64,000 bases of DNA from CAYTAU01 sp964442075 (GTDB lineage: Bacteria > Bacteroidota > Bacteroidia > Bacteroidales > CAYTAU01). Below the pieces are notes generated by a model, which saw only the letters and a program-made list of their open reading frames with translations, made no database searches and was not told the DNA's origin. Location: NCBI GenBank assembly GCA_964442075.1, contig CAYTWH010000009.1:47147-111146 (forward strand). The letters are read 5' to 3'. The position numbers and the translations under genes are program-made. Numbering within the stretch: position 1 is the stretch's first letter; each line of letters opens with the position of its first letter. Positions 33,985 to 44,291 of this stretch are shown piece by piece.

Positions 33985-35055
33985 ATGTATTCTCATACTC
34001 AACTATTAAATTTTACAAAACAACTTTTTATAAAAATTGGTTGTCCTGAAAATAATGCTCAAATTATAGCCGACGTATTAGTGGAAGCTGAATTACGTGG
34101 TATCCCTTCTCATGGTATGATTAGAATATTAGATTATATTGGATTATATGAAAAGAAAAGGATTAATGTAAATCCAAATGTAAAAACTGTTCACGAAACG
34201 CCAAGCACTGCCGTAGTTGATGGTGATAATTCTTTTGGAATGATAACAGCTAAACGTTCAATGGAAATTGCAATTGAAAAAGCAGAAAAAGTTGGAACAG
34301 GATGGGTATCATCACGAAATTCAAATCATTATGGAATTGCCGGTTATTATGCCATGATGGCTCTAAAACATGATATGATTGGTATAAGCATGACAAATGC
34401 TAATCCTTTGGTAGCACCAACTTGGTCAACAAGTAGATTACTTGGTACAAATCCAATTGCGGTGGCAATTCCGGCTAATAAGCAAGCTCCTTTTGTTGCA
34501 GATTTTGCTACAACACCTATCGCGCGTGGAAAATTAGCTGTAAAAGCAAAACTTGGAGAAAATGTTCAACATGGGTTTGTTCAGGATAAAAAAGGTATTC
34601 CATCAACCAATCCTGACATTTTAAAAGATGGAGGTGCAATTCTTCCATTAGGAGGTGATTATGAACACGGAAGTCATAAAGGTTATTGTATGGGGTCAAT
34701 AGTTGATATATTTTCATCTGTTTTATCGGGAGCTAATTTTGGACCATTTGTCCCTCCACAAGTTCCTTATTTACCACTGCTTGATAAAAAAACAGGAGAA
34801 GGTTTAGGTCATTTCTTTGGAGCAATGCGAATTGATGCCTTTCAGCCCAAAACAGAATTTAAAGAAAAAATTGATGAGTGGATAAAAACTTTTAGAAATG
34901 CTGATAAAATAAAAGGACAACCAGAAGTATTAATTCCCGGTGATCCTGAACGAAAATTAAAAGAAATTAAACTTAAAAAAGGAATAAAATTGATACCGGC
35001 TGTTAAAAATGATATTATAGCTATAGGGAAAAAATATGGTGTTAATTTTGATTAA
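33985..35055 (+). CDS. Malate/L-lactate dehydrogenase family (Ldh2/YlbC) oxidoreductase
   Basis: The 356-residue protein belongs to the non-Rossmann Ldh2 family of NAD(P)-dependent 2-hydroxyacid dehydrogenases. Markers are ELRGIPSHGMIRILDYI near the N-terminus with the catalytic His, SRNSNHYGIAGYYAMMAL, LLGTNPIAVAIPA, and the nucleotide region GGDYEHGSHKGYCMGSIVDI. Members oxidise malate, sulfolactate, ureidoglycolate or related acids; the substrate cannot be told here. It is the last gene of the operon, and its end overlaps the ROK kinase gene by 14 nt. Confidence 0.9.
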   Translation: MYSHTQLLNFTKQLFIKIGCPENNAQIIADVLVEAELRGIPSHGMIRILDYIGLYEKKRINVNPNVKTVHETPSTAVVDGDNSFGMITAKRSMEIAIEKAEKVGTGWVSSRNSNHYGIAGYYAMMALKHDMIGISMTNANPLVAPTWSTSRLLGTNPIAVAIPANKQAPFVADFATTPIARGKLAVKAKLGENVQHGFVQDKKGIPSTNPDILKDGGAILPLGGDYEHGSHKGYCMGSIVDIFSSVLSGANFGPFVPPQVPYLPLLDKKTGEGLGHFFGAMRIDAFQPKTEFKEKIDEWIKTFRNADKIKGQPEVLIPGDPERKLKEIKLKKGIKLIPAVKNDIIAIGKKYGVNFD

Positions 35056-36016
35056 TACTTTTATCAAGTTCGCTCCAAATTAAAGATGCTGCTCCCAATA
35101 TAGCTGCATTTGAATTCTCAATTTGTGAAGGTAAAAGCTTAACTTTATTTTTATATATAGAAAGAAGATAATATTCCATCCATTTTTTAGTAGGTTTAAA
35201 AATTAAATCTCCTGCTTTTGATAAACCACCATGCAGAAAAATAGCTTCCGGATTTGTATGTGCAATTGTATCAGAAAGTTTTAATCCTAAAATCTTACCG
35301 GTATATTCAAATGCTTCTAGTGCTATTTTGTCTCCATTTTTAGCTGCAATTTCAATATCTATTGCTGAAATATTATTACTCTTTTTATCACGTAATATGC
35401 TTGGAGTATTATTAGTATTAATTAATTCTAATACCGTACGTTTTATTCCTGTTGCTGAAGCATAGGTTTCCAAACATCCTTTTTTGCCACAATTACATAT
35501 TCTGCCATTAATGTCAACTATTGTATGCCCTATTTCACCTGCAAAACCATTGTGTCCAAAAACGATATTACCATTAACAACAATTCCACTTCCTAAGCCA
35601 GTCCCAAGCGTTATAACAATGAAATTTTTCATATTTATTGCACCGCCATAAATCATCTCGCCATTTGCTGCTGCATTTGCATCATTTGTTAAAATTATTG
35701 GTATATCATAATATTTTTTTAACAGCTTAGTAATATGTAGCACACCTTTCCAATTTAAATTTGGAGCAAATTCAATTGTTCCACTATAATAATTTCCATT
35801 AGGGGCCCCAATACCAATACCTATAATATTATATTTATCCTCAATTTCTTTTTTGCTTTTTTCAATTTCCTGATACAGTTTTTCTAAAAAAAATTCAAAA
35901 GTATCTTGTTCATTTGTTGAAAAACTATTTTTAACAAAACAATTTCCTTCTTTATCAAAAATACCATAATTTGTGTTTGTACCACCAATATCAATCCCTA
36001 CAACAAGTTTTTCCAT
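35042..36016 (-). CDS. ROK-family sugar kinase
   Basis: The 324-residue protein has the ASKHA/ROK markers: the phosphate-1 loop VVGIDIGGTNTNYGIF, the catalytic Asp in ILTNDANAAANGE, VITLGTGLGSGIVVNG, the GEIGHTIVD segment and the zinc motif ICNCGKKGCLETYAS. Members phosphorylate glucose, N-acetylglucosamine, N-acetylmannosamine or fructose; glucokinase is the most common annotation at this length. It follows murF by 21 nt on the same strand, so they may be co-transcribed. Confidence 0.9.
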   Translation of the reverse strand: MEKLVVGIDIGGTNTNYGIFDKEGNCFVKNSFSTNEQDTFEFFLEKLYQEIEKSKKEIEDKYNIIGIGIGAPNGNYYSGTIEFAPNLNWKGVLHITKLLKKYYDIPIILTNDANAAANGEMIYGGAINMKNFIVITLGTGLGSGIVVNGNIVFGHNGFAGEIGHTIVDINGRICNCGKKGCLETYASATGIKRTVLELINTNNTPSILRDKKSNNISAIDIEIAAKNGDKIALEAFEYTGKILGLKLSDTIAHTNPEAIFLHGGLSKAGDLIFKPTKKWMEYYLLSIYKNKVKLLPSQIENSNAAILGAASLIWSELDKSINQN

Positions 36017-36037
36017 GGATAATAAAATAATATTATG

Positions 36038-37339
36038 TTATAAATAGTCTGTTATAATTTCCAGTTTTATTCCTCGTGATCCTTTTACTAGTATGAAGCT
36101 ATTAAATAGTTTCTCTTTCTTAATGTATTCAATTAATTCAATAGTATTTTTAAAAAACGTATATTTAAATTGTTTTGAAAATTTATTGAAAATTTCTCCA
36201 ACAAGGAATACTTTTTTAAAGTCCAGTTTTTTAATTTCATATAGAGTAGTGAGATGTTCATCTTTTGATACTTCTCCAAGTTCAAACATATCACCAATTA
36301 TTAATATTTTTTCTTTATCACTCTTAAGTTCATGAAAATTTTCAATGGCAAGTTTCATGCTAGAGGGATTTGCATTATATGCATCTAGTAATATTATGTT
36401 TTGCTTAGTATTTATAATTTGAGAACGATTATTTGTGGGAACATAATTTTCAATGGCATTTTTTATTTTGCTATCTTCTACACCAAAATAAGAACCAATA
36501 GTGGTTGATGCCAACAGGTTCTCAAAATTGTATTTACCAATTAGTTTTGATTGAATAATCCTTTCATTATTAATATTACTCTTTTTATCCCATTTGAATT
36601 TAATATATGGATTTATTTCAACAATATTTCCTGTAAAATCCGCATTACCGCTAATACTATATGTAATTACAGTATAAACATCACAAATATTTTTTAATAA
36701 TGTATTATCAGAATCTAAAAATACCTTCCCATTGTTGAGTTTTAAATAATCGTATAACTCTCTTTTTGCATTAATAACCCCTTTCGTAGAACCAAATCCT
36801 TCTAAATGAGCTTTCCCGATATTTGTAATTATTCCGTAATTTGGTTCTGCAATTGCACATAAATCCTTAATCTCACCTTTATGATTTGCACCCATTTCAA
36901 TAATACCGTAATCAAGATTTTTATTAAATGAAAGTATAGTTAATGGCACTCCTATATCATTATTGTAATTCCCTTTTGTATATCCGACATTATATTTTTC
37001 GGATAAAATTGATGCTATTAACTCCTTGGTTGTTGTTTTTCCATTAGTTCCTGTAATAGCTATTATTGGAATATTAATTTTATTTCTATGATGATTGGCT
37101 AATTTTTGTAAGGTTTCTAATGAATTTTTCACATAAAAAACATTGTTGTGTTTACTTAACCCAATATCATCAACGACAGCAAATGAGGCTCCTTTTTCTA
37201 ATGATTCTAATGCAAATTTATTGCCATCAAAATTATTACCTTTAATACCAAAAAACAGATTGTTTTTTTTAATAGTCCTTGTATCTATAGAAACTCCATT
37301 ACTTTTAAGAAAATTATTATATAGTTTTACAATATCCAT
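36038..37339 (-). CDS. murF: UDP-N-acetylmuramoyl-tripeptide--D-alanyl-D-alanine ligase
   Basis: MurF adds D-Ala-D-Ala to the peptidoglycan precursor in the cytoplasm. The 433-residue protein has the N-terminal recognition domain (GVSIDTRTIKKNNLFFGIKG), the ATP loop IAITGTNGKTTTKELI, IIEMGANHKGEIKDL, the region DAYNANPSSMKLAIENF that defines MurF, and a C-terminal Rossmann part (ILIIGDMFELGEVSKDEHL). It lies downstream of gldJ, with a terminator between them. I recall the same gldJ-murF neighbourhood in gliding Bacteroidota, which supports both calls. Confidence 0.95.
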   Translation of the reverse strand: MDIVKLYNNFLKSNGVSIDTRTIKKNNLFFGIKGNNFDGNKFALESLEKGASFAVVDDIGLSKHNNVFYVKNSLETLQKLANHHRNKINIPIIAITGTNGKTTTKELIASILSEKYNVGYTKGNYNNDIGVPLTILSFNKNLDYGIIEMGANHKGEIKDLCAIAEPNYGIITNIGKAHLEGFGSTKGVINAKRELYDYLKLNNGKVFLDSDNTLLKNICDVYTVITYSISGNADFTGNIVEINPYIKFKWDKKSNINNERIIQSKLIGKYNFENLLASTTIGSYFGVEDSKIKNAIENYVPTNNRSQIINTKQNIILLDAYNANPSSMKLAIENFHELKSDKEKILIIGDMFELGEVSKDEHLTTLYEIKKLDFKKVFLVGEIFNKFSKQFKYTFFKNTIELIEYIKKEKLFNSFILVKGSRGIKLEIITDYL

Positions 37340-37352
37340 TTTTAAAATAAAA

Positions 37353-37378
37353 AAAACCCCAATAAAATGGGGTTTTAT
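37353..37378 (-). terminator. Terminator of gldJ
   Basis: AAAACCCC (37353-37360) pairs with GGGGTTTT (37369-37376) around an 8-nt loop. On the minus strand a run of T follows, 25 nt or so after the gldJ stop and just before the murF start. Confidence 0.8.
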
Positions 37379-37400
37379 TATATAATATAATAATTAAATA

Positions 37401-38945
37401 TTAATATTCTGAAGTTTGAGCACCAACACGATGCATTGCACATCTAAATCCAAGGTCATCACGTCTTTGATCCTGATCTAAATATCTTCTAGAACCAGGC
37501 GATAACCAATAAGCTCTATCTTTCCATCCTCCACCTTTATAAACTCTAATTCTATTATTTATCATTGATTGTTGATTTCTTTGACCTCTATAATTATCGG
37601 CTTGGCTTTGCCAAGTTCCTTTACCTTTACCTTGGTCATACATTCTTTTAGAATTTGTATTATTTCTATCCAAATTACCTGTTCCATCAAAATCTAAACT
37701 TGATTCATAATCTCCATCTAAGAAATTGATATTATCGGCAGTATTATAATTTCTTCTGTCAAAAGCTTCCTCATCTGTAATCTCTCTATAACTGATTTTT
37801 CCTAAACTGTCTTTTTCAGCAATAGCACCCTCTTCATCTCTTTCTTGAGTTTCATATACATTTCCTCTGAAAGGTCTGAATTCGTCCATATCTTCAAACA
37901 TTACTTTACGATATACATCCATTACCCATTCATTAACATTTCCTGCCATGCCATACAATCCATAATCGTTTGGCCACATTGCGTCAACAGGTGATGTAAT
38001 ATCATACTTATCATTTAAAGCTCCGGCTGTACCCATATAATCTCCACGACCTCTAACAGCATTAGCACGCATTTGCCCTACTTCATCATTACTAAATCCA
38101 CTTCTGTCATCAACTCTTATATAATGTCCATTCCATGGATAAATTCTCTGTTCAAAAACTCGTTCTTCAGCTAACATATTTCCAATATATCCTAATGCTG
38201 CAAATTCCCACTCTGCTTCAGTTGGGAGTCTGTATTTAGGTAAGAAAAGACCATCTTCCATACGAACTTTACGATATTCATTGTTCGGGTCATAATCAGG
38301 CATTTGATCTCTAACAAGTCCTTCATATTGTCCTGCAAGATATGCTTCAGTGTTAAAATTCTCTTCACCGGATTGTCCTATTCCGTCCCAATACAATAAT
38401 CCTTCTCTAATCATTATCCATTCGTTTACCCTATCGGTTCTCCATGCACAATAATTATCTGCCTGTGTCCAGTTAACTCCAACAACAGGATAATCCTGAT
38501 AAGCAGGATGTCTAAAATAGTAATCAACAAAAGGCTCATTATATGCTAATTTACTTCTCCATACCAAAGTATCGGGTAAATTTTGCGCATAAACTTCGGG
38601 ATAATCAAGAAAAACCCTTTTAAGCCAATACAGATATTCTCTGTAATCAACATTTTTAACCTCAGTTTCATCAATATAAAATGAAGAAACGGTTATTCTT
38701 CTTGGAGTATTATTCCAATCAAACAATACATCTTGTTCAACTCTACCCATTGAATAAGTACCTCCTTCAATAAATACTAGTCCCGGACCTGTTTCTTGCT
38801 CATCATAAAAAACATATTCAAATCCCCCATTTTTAGGATTATTGTAATCCCAACCTGTGGTAGATGACTTTTGTCTTTCACACGAGGAGAATAAAACTGC
38901 TAATAAAAGTAAAACAGGCATAAAAATTCTAACCTTATTTTTCAT
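37401..38945 (-). CDS. gldJ: Gliding/T9SS lipoprotein GldJ (sulfatase-modifying-factor fold)
   Basis: The 514-residue outer-membrane lipoprotein has a signal with lipobox Cys in LLAVLFSSCERQ. The rest is one formylglycine-generating-enzyme-like domain: GPGLVFIEGGTYSMGRVEQD, ITVSSFYIDETEVKNVDYRE, PVVGVNWTQADNYCAWRTDR, LPTEAEWEFAALG, YGMAGNVNEWVMDVYR and the C-terminal GGGWKDRAYWLSPGSRRYLD. The TGWDYNNPKNGGFE stretch and the length fit GldJ better than the shorter GldK/PorK. GldJ is needed for gliding and for T9SS stability. It lies 42 nt downstream of a PorP/SprF gene, upstream of murF and near porU/porV. Confidence 0.83.
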   Translation of the reverse strand: MKNKVRIFMPVLLLLAVLFSSCERQKSSTTGWDYNNPKNGGFEYVFYDEQETGPGLVFIEGGTYSMGRVEQDVLFDWNNTPRRITVSSFYIDETEVKNVDYREYLYWLKRVFLDYPEVYAQNLPDTLVWRSKLAYNEPFVDYYFRHPAYQDYPVVGVNWTQADNYCAWRTDRVNEWIMIREGLLYWDGIGQSGEENFNTEAYLAGQYEGLVRDQMPDYDPNNEYRKVRMEDGLFLPKYRLPTEAEWEFAALGYIGNMLAEERVFEQRIYPWNGHYIRVDDRSGFSNDEVGQMRANAVRGRGDYMGTAGALNDKYDITSPVDAMWPNDYGLYGMAGNVNEWVMDVYRKVMFEDMDEFRPFRGNVYETQERDEEGAIAEKDSLGKISYREITDEEAFDRRNYNTADNINFLDGDYESSLDFDGTGNLDRNNTNSKRMYDQGKGKGTWQSQADNYRGQRNQQSMINNRIRVYKGGGWKDRAYWLSPGSRRYLDQDQRRDDLGFRCAMHRVGAQTSEY

Positions 38946-38987
38946 AGCTTTTTATTTTAATAAATAATTTTAATTCAATATTAATAA

Positions 38988-39977
38988 CTAAAACGATGGA
39001 CAACTTATTGTCCTAAATTTTAATTTCTTTTGCGAACATGCAAACATATATGACAATGAAACTTCATGTGCACCTAATGTTCTATGGTTTTTCAACCTGG
39101 AAACAGTTACATCATAGCTATAGCCAAAACTAAAATTCTTTTGTTTAAAACCAATCATCATCACAAATGAATCAAAGTGAAATTTGAAATTTTGTCTAAA
39201 CCAAATCCCACTAACAAGATTTTTTCTATAAACATATAATCCATAATTGAATTGTTGAAAATCTTGTTGTTGTTGGAATAAGAAATTAGGAGAGAGATAT
39301 AATTCTCCTTTTCTGTACCCTCTTGCATTTATTGGTATATTTGTTCCAAAATGTAATGTGTACTTTCTTGGTAATGCAGAATTAGCGTCTCCTCTCCACG
39401 ATTCTGGAGGTTCTGTTAAGTGATGAATAGCAAAGCCGAAAAAGTAATCTTTGTTAAACGCAATTGCACCAGCAGAGAAATCAAAATGAGAATCAGTATT
39501 ATCAGTTGGAACAATTACTTCATTTGTAGGAAATATTGGACCATATAGCGGGTCAATCATATCTGGGAAAATAAAATCCCAATTTAAAGCTTTATGTATA
39601 TATGTTGCTTGAAATCCTCCTGTAATTGAAAAATTTCTGTTTACAGGAAAAGTGTATGAATACATACCACTTATATATGAAGTCCTTATGGCTCCATCTC
39701 CTTCAACATCTTGCATAATGTGTATTCCAACACCTCCCTCAAGAGCTTCAATACGCTGATCGTATGATGCACAATAAGTTACATAAGTGGACCCTAGTGC
39801 CGGCCATTGGTTTCTAAAATTCATTGTTAACTTTGGACACTTATCGGTACCCGCAAAAGCAGGATTTAAATACAACTTATTAGCATAAAATTGTGTGAAT
39901 TCAGGATCCTGAGACAACAATTTTCCGTTATAAACCAATGTTATAACAACTAATATCCAAAAAATACGCTTTAACAT
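38988..39977 (-). CDS. PorP/SprF-family type IX secretion membrane protein (1)
   Basis: The frame opens at 40010, but the Met at 39977 (MLKRIFWILVVITLVYNGKL) begins a regular signal peptide, giving 330 residues. The mature protein starts with DPEFTQFYANKLYLNPAFAG, the diagnostic PorP/SprF sequence, followed by RNQWPALGSTYVTY and a beta-barrel pattern through FSFGYSYDVTVSRL to the family end ALGAHEVSLSYMF-like segment. Members are outer-membrane barrels that assist secretion or anchoring of T9SS cargo. It is followed by gldJ in the same operon and is divergent from porU. Confidence 0.9.
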   Translation of the reverse strand: MLKRIFWILVVITLVYNGKLLSQDPEFTQFYANKLYLNPAFAGTDKCPKLTMNFRNQWPALGSTYVTYCASYDQRIEALEGGVGIHIMQDVEGDGAIRTSYISGMYSYTFPVNRNFSITGGFQATYIHKALNWDFIFPDMIDPLYGPIFPTNEVIVPTDNTDSHFDFSAGAIAFNKDYFFGFAIHHLTEPPESWRGDANSALPRKYTLHFGTNIPINARGYRKGELYLSPNFLFQQQQDFQQFNYGLYVYRKNLVSGIWFRQNFKFHFDSFVMMIGFKQKNFSFGYSYDVTVSRLKNHRTLGAHEVSLSYMFACSQKKLKFRTISCPSF

Positions 39978-40308
39978 TTGAACGAATATGTTTTTAACTA
40001 CAATTTGCAATGATACAAATAATTTATTAAAAAGTATAAAATAATTTAAAATTTTACATCGTACAATAATAATAATTTTATATCGTTTAATAAAAATTAT
40101 AAGACAATATTTAAGAAAGCAAATAACCAGACATGTGGCAACTGGCTATTAATTAGTATTTTATAAACATTGTTTTTTTAATAAAATTTTCAAATTATTC
40201 TGAAATATGACTAAAAAAGATGCCTGATAAATATTATTAGAATAAAATTTAAATAATCTCTAAATAGTTTTGATTAATTTTGTTCCTAATTAAATCATTA
40301 ATAAAAGT
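39978..40308. other. Divergent intergenic region between PorP/SprF gene and porU
   Basis: This 331-nt AT-rich stretch contains no gene. A TAATTTTG box at 40275-40282 (34 nt before porU) fits the Bacteroidota -7 consensus, but no TTG lies at -33. A weak dyad with CCAG at 40126-40129 and CTGG further on is the only other structure, and I do not assign it a role. Confidence 0.3.
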
Positions 40309-43300
40309 ATGAAATATACAATTATATTAATAATTCTTTTTACCAATTTCGTCTTATTGTCACAAAATGAGCAGATTAAGAGAGTTGTGGTGTGGACTGA
40401 AAATTCTGTATTAATTGAGCCTATCTCGAAAAAGACTATAATTTATTTTGAAAAAGCTAGTTATCCTGATTATAACACATTACTCCCTTATTATTTTGAA
40501 AGAATTCCTCTGAAAAATAATATCAATAAAATTATAAGTGTTGAAATAACAGATATAAAATATAAACTATTTGAAAATGATGATATAAATAGTGTTGAAA
40601 ATTTATCTGATATAAATAATAATTTTAATTTAAGTTATTCAATTGAATATGAAAGGAAAAACCCTTTTTTAAATTTCTCATTTATACCAATTCGAAAAAA
40701 TCCACTTACAAATAAACATGAAAAGATAATTAGTTTTACCATACAATATAATGTAAAGAGTGATGAAATTATTGCAGAAAGCAAGTCGTTAAAATATGCT
40801 ACCAACTCAGTTTTAAAAACAGGGACATGGGCAAAAATTAAAGTTAGTAATGATGGAATATACAAAATATCATATAACGACCTTGCGGAAATGGGATTTA
40901 ATAATCCAAGCGGAATTCGTGTTTTTGGAAATGGTGGCGGTATGTTGCCCACATTAAATTCTGATTTTAATTACGATGACCTTGAGGAAAATGCAATAAT
41001 TATTGAAAAAGGAAGTGATGGCATTTTTAATAGTGGTGATTATATCTTATTTTATGGTCAAGGCTCAACAAGTTGGAATTACAGTAGTTCAGACAGTATG
41101 TTTGTTCATGAATTACATAAATATTCAAGTTCAACATATTATTTTTTAACTGAAGGAGAACCAAAACAAATTACATTAATAAATTCATCTACTCAATTAC
41201 CCGATAATATAATTAATACATTTGATGATTATTCATTTCACGAAATAGAAGAAAATAACTTAATAAAGTCAGGTATTCATTGGTTTGGAGAACATTTTGA
41301 TATTTTGCTTGAATATAATGTAAATTTTAATTTCTCTAATCTATACACAAGTAACCCAATTAAAATTCGAACACAAGTAGCTGCTCGATCTGCTATTACA
41401 AGTAATTTCAAAGTTATTAAGGTAAGTCAAACCATACAGGATATTTCTGTTTTATCTGTTGATGTTAATAATTATACAGGCGATTATGCAAAAACAAGCT
41501 CTTCTATCAATACTTTTTCAGTAAGCTCCGGATCAATTCCTTTAATTGTTCAATATGATAAGCCTCAAACTTATCTTGAAGCTGAAGGTTGGCTTGATTT
41601 TATAGAGTTAAATGTAAAACGAAATTTAAATTTAGGAAGTGGTTTTATAATTTTTCGTGATATTGGCTCTGTTAATACTGGGAATATAACAAAATTTCAA
41701 ATATCTAGCTCACCTCTTGGCACTAAGGTTTGGGATGTTACCGACCCTATAAATGTTAAAATAATAAATTCCTCATTTTCTGGTTCAACAACATCTTTTA
41801 AAGTTCCAACAGATTCTTTAAGAGAATTTATAGCCTACGACGGCACTTCATTTTTAAGTCCTACATTTGTTGGTAATGTTAATAATCAAAATTTGCATGG
41901 TTTGTCACAACAGGATATGATTATTGTTTCTCATCCTGATTTTTCATCTTATGCAAACCAATTGGCAAGTATTCACGTAAATAATGATAATTTAAAAGTT
42001 AAGGTTGTAACTCCCGAACAAATTTATAATGAATTTTCATCAGGTTCACCAGATGTTTCTGCAATTAGAAATTTTATGAGAATGTTTTATGGTCGCGCTA
42101 CAACTGATGATGAATTACCAAAGTATTTATTATTGTTTGGAGATGGCTCATATGATAACAGGACCAGTTCTTCCGCAAACACAAATTATATTTTAACTTA
42201 TCAATCGGCTCAATCTTTAAAACCAACAGCATCTTTTACATCAGATGATTTTTTCGGACTATTAGATAGTAGCGATAATATTTATTCCGGTTCATTAGAT
42301 ATTGGCATAGGTCGCTTACCTGTGAAATCAACAGAAGAAGCTCAAAACTTTTTAAATAAACTTAATAATTATTATAATCATTCAACAATGGGTGATTGGA
42401 GAAACTGGCTTTGTTTTATTGGTGATGATGAAGACGGAAATCAACATATGATACAGGCAAACCAATTAGCAACAAAAATTGAAACAAATCATCCTGTATA
42501 TAATATTGAAAAAATATTTTTAGATGCTTATGTTCAGGAAACAACTGCCGCAGGTGAACAATACCCTGAAGTTAACAGGTTAATTAATGACCGCATGTAT
42601 AAAGGTGCTCTTATAATGAATTATACAGGTCATGGAGGTGAAACTGGTTTAGCTCATGAAGGAATTGTTGGTGTAAGTGATATAAATTCATGGACAAATT
42701 TTGATAAATTACCTGTTTTTATTACAGCAACATGCGAATTTGGTCGTTTCGATGATTTTGAGAGAACATCTGCCGGAGAACTAATATTTTTAAATCCTAA
42801 TGGAGGAGGTATAGCATTATTAACAACAACAAGACTTGTATATTCTCAACCAAACCATACTTTAAACATGGCTTTTTATGATTCTGTTTTTACCATAAAT
42901 TCTGATTTTGAATATTATCGGTTGGGAGATATAGTACGATTTGCAAAAAATAATGCAGGGCCGAGTCCTAATCGCAGAAATTTTACTTTATTAGGAGATC
43001 CTGCACTTATGCTTGCAATTCCTGAACATAATGCCATTACTTTAAAAATAAATAACGTGGATACTTCATCAATTGCAGATACTTTAAAAGCATTAAGTAA
43101 AGTAACAATATCAGGACATATAGAGAATAAAGAAGGTCAAAAACTTACAAGTTATAATGGAATTTTATATCCAACTATTTTCGACAAAAAAGATTCAATA
43201 GCAACATTAAGTAATGATGGAGGCAGCTCATTTCCTTTTACAATTCAAAATAATATATTATTTAAAGGTAAGGCAAGTATAAATAATGGTGATTTTTCAT

Positions 43301-44121
43301 TTTCTTTTATTGTACCAAAAGATATTTCATATAGACTTGGTTATGGAAAAATAAGCTATTATGCTGACAATAACAATAGTTCTTCCGGCAATTACTCTGA
43401 TGCACACGGATATTATGACAATATAATTATTGGTGGCTCGGCTGATTCTGTTGGAATTGATAATGACGGACCATTAATGAATCTGTTTATGAATGATACT
43501 AATTTTGTATATGGAGGAATTACAGATGAAAACCCCTTAATGATTGCAAAAGTACAAGACGAAAACGGAATTAATACTGTAGGTAATGGTATTGGACATG
43601 ATATTGTTGCAACTATTGATGAAAATACAAGTAAGCCATATGTTTTAAATGATTATTACGAATCTGATATTGATAGTTATCAAAGTGGAAGCATAGAATA
43701 TAACTTTTTCGAACTTGAAGAAGGAGTTCATAAATTAAAATTAAAAGTTTGGGATGTATATAATAATTCATCAGAAGAATATATTGAATTTATTGTAGCA
43801 GAATCTTCAGAATTATTATTAGATCATATTTTCAATTACCCAAACCCATTTACAACAAATACTGCATTTTATTTTGATCACAATCAGCCAAATGTTAATA
43901 TGGATATTCTTATTCAAGTATTTACTATTACAGGTAAACTTGTAAAAACAATTAGCACAACAATTAATACAGCCGGCTATAGAAGTGATCCAATTTATTG
44001 GAACGGATTAGATGATTATGGCGATAAAATTGGCAGAGGAGTATATATTTACAGATTAAAAGTACGTTCTGAAAATGGCAATATTGTTGATAAATTTGAA
44101 AAATTAGTAATACTTAAATAA
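40309..44121 (+). CDS. porU: T9SS sortase PorU (C25 cysteine peptidase family)
   Basis: PorU is the outer-membrane signal peptidase of the T9SS: it cleaves C-terminal sorting domains and attaches cargo to the surface. The 1270-residue product has a signal peptide, a long N-terminal beta region with the start of the conserved part at KTGTWAKIKVSNDGIYKISY, then a gingipain-like C25 domain at about 530-910. The catalytic His is H775 in NYTGHGGETG and the nucleophile is C809 in ITATCEFGRFDD. A C-terminal FlgD-like Ig segment follows (NYPNPFTTNTAFYF ... GRGVYIYRLKV). Length and order match known PorU proteins. porV lies downstream, as in other genomes. Confidence 0.93.
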   Translation: MKYTIILIILFTNFVLLSQNEQIKRVVVWTENSVLIEPISKKTIIYFEKASYPDYNTLLPYYFERIPLKNNINKIISVEITDIKYKLFENDDINSVENLSDINNNFNLSYSIEYERKNPFLNFSFIPIRKNPLTNKHEKIISFTIQYNVKSDEIIAESKSLKYATNSVLKTGTWAKIKVSNDGIYKISYNDLAEMGFNNPSGIRVFGNGGGMLPTLNSDFNYDDLEENAIIIEKGSDGIFNSGDYILFYGQGSTSWNYSSSDSMFVHELHKYSSSTYYFLTEGEPKQITLINSSTQLPDNIINTFDDYSFHEIEENNLIKSGIHWFGEHFDILLEYNVNFNFSNLYTSNPIKIRTQVAARSAITSNFKVIKVSQTIQDISVLSVDVNNYTGDYAKTSSSINTFSVSSGSIPLIVQYDKPQTYLEAEGWLDFIELNVKRNLNLGSGFIIFRDIGSVNTGNITKFQISSSPLGTKVWDVTDPINVKIINSSFSGSTTSFKVPTDSLREFIAYDGTSFLSPTFVGNVNNQNLHGLSQQDMIIVSHPDFSSYANQLASIHVNNDNLKVKVVTPEQIYNEFSSGSPDVSAIRNFMRMFYGRATTDDELPKYLLLFGDGSYDNRTSSSANTNYILTYQSAQSLKPTASFTSDDFFGLLDSSDNIYSGSLDIGIGRLPVKSTEEAQNFLNKLNNYYNHSTMGDWRNWLCFIGDDEDGNQHMIQANQLATKIETNHPVYNIEKIFLDAYVQETTAAGEQYPEVNRLINDRMYKGALIMNYTGHGGETGLAHEGIVGVSDINSWTNFDKLPVFITATCEFGRFDDFERTSAGELIFLNPNGGGIALLTTTRLVYSQPNHTLNMAFYDSVFTINSDFEYYRLGDIVRFAKNNAGPSPNRRNFTLLGDPALMLAIPEHNAITLKINNVDTSSIADTLKALSKVTISGHIENKEGQKLTSYNGILYPTIFDKKDSIATLSNDGGSSFPFTIQNNILFKGKASINNGDFSFSFIVPKDISYRLGYGKISYYADNNNSSSGNYSDAHGYYDNIIIGGSADSVGIDNDGPLMNLFMNDTNFVYGGITDENPLMIAKVQDENGINTVGNGIGHDIVATIDENTSKPYVLNDYYESDIDSYQSGSIEYNFFELEEGVHKLKLKVWDVYNNSSEEYIEFIVAESSELLLDHIFNYPNPFTTNTAFYFDHNQPNVNMDILIQVFTITGKLVKTISTTINTAGYRSDPIYWNGLDDYGDKIGRGVYIYRLKVRSENGNIVDKFEKLVILK

Positions 44122-44234
44122 CGTTTATAATTAATAATATTTTAAAACATCGAACACTGCATCATTCAACTAATTAACCAATTTCTCAAATATTTATTGG
44201 AAAAAAATATTCATTTAACAATAATATAAAAAAA

Positions 44235-44263
44235 TTGCGTTAAGAAAATAAGTTGTATATTTG
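44235..44263 (+). promoter_or_regulatory. Bacteroidota-type promoter of porV
   Basis: TTG (44235-44237) and TATATTTG (44256-44263) match the -33 TTG and -7 TAnnTTTG boxes, 18 nt apart. The expected start, near 44269, is about 20 nt before the porV ATG. This gives porV its own promoter in addition to any read-through from porU. Confidence 0.55.
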
Positions 44264-44291
44264 TCAACCTTTTTTTTAAATTAAATTAAAA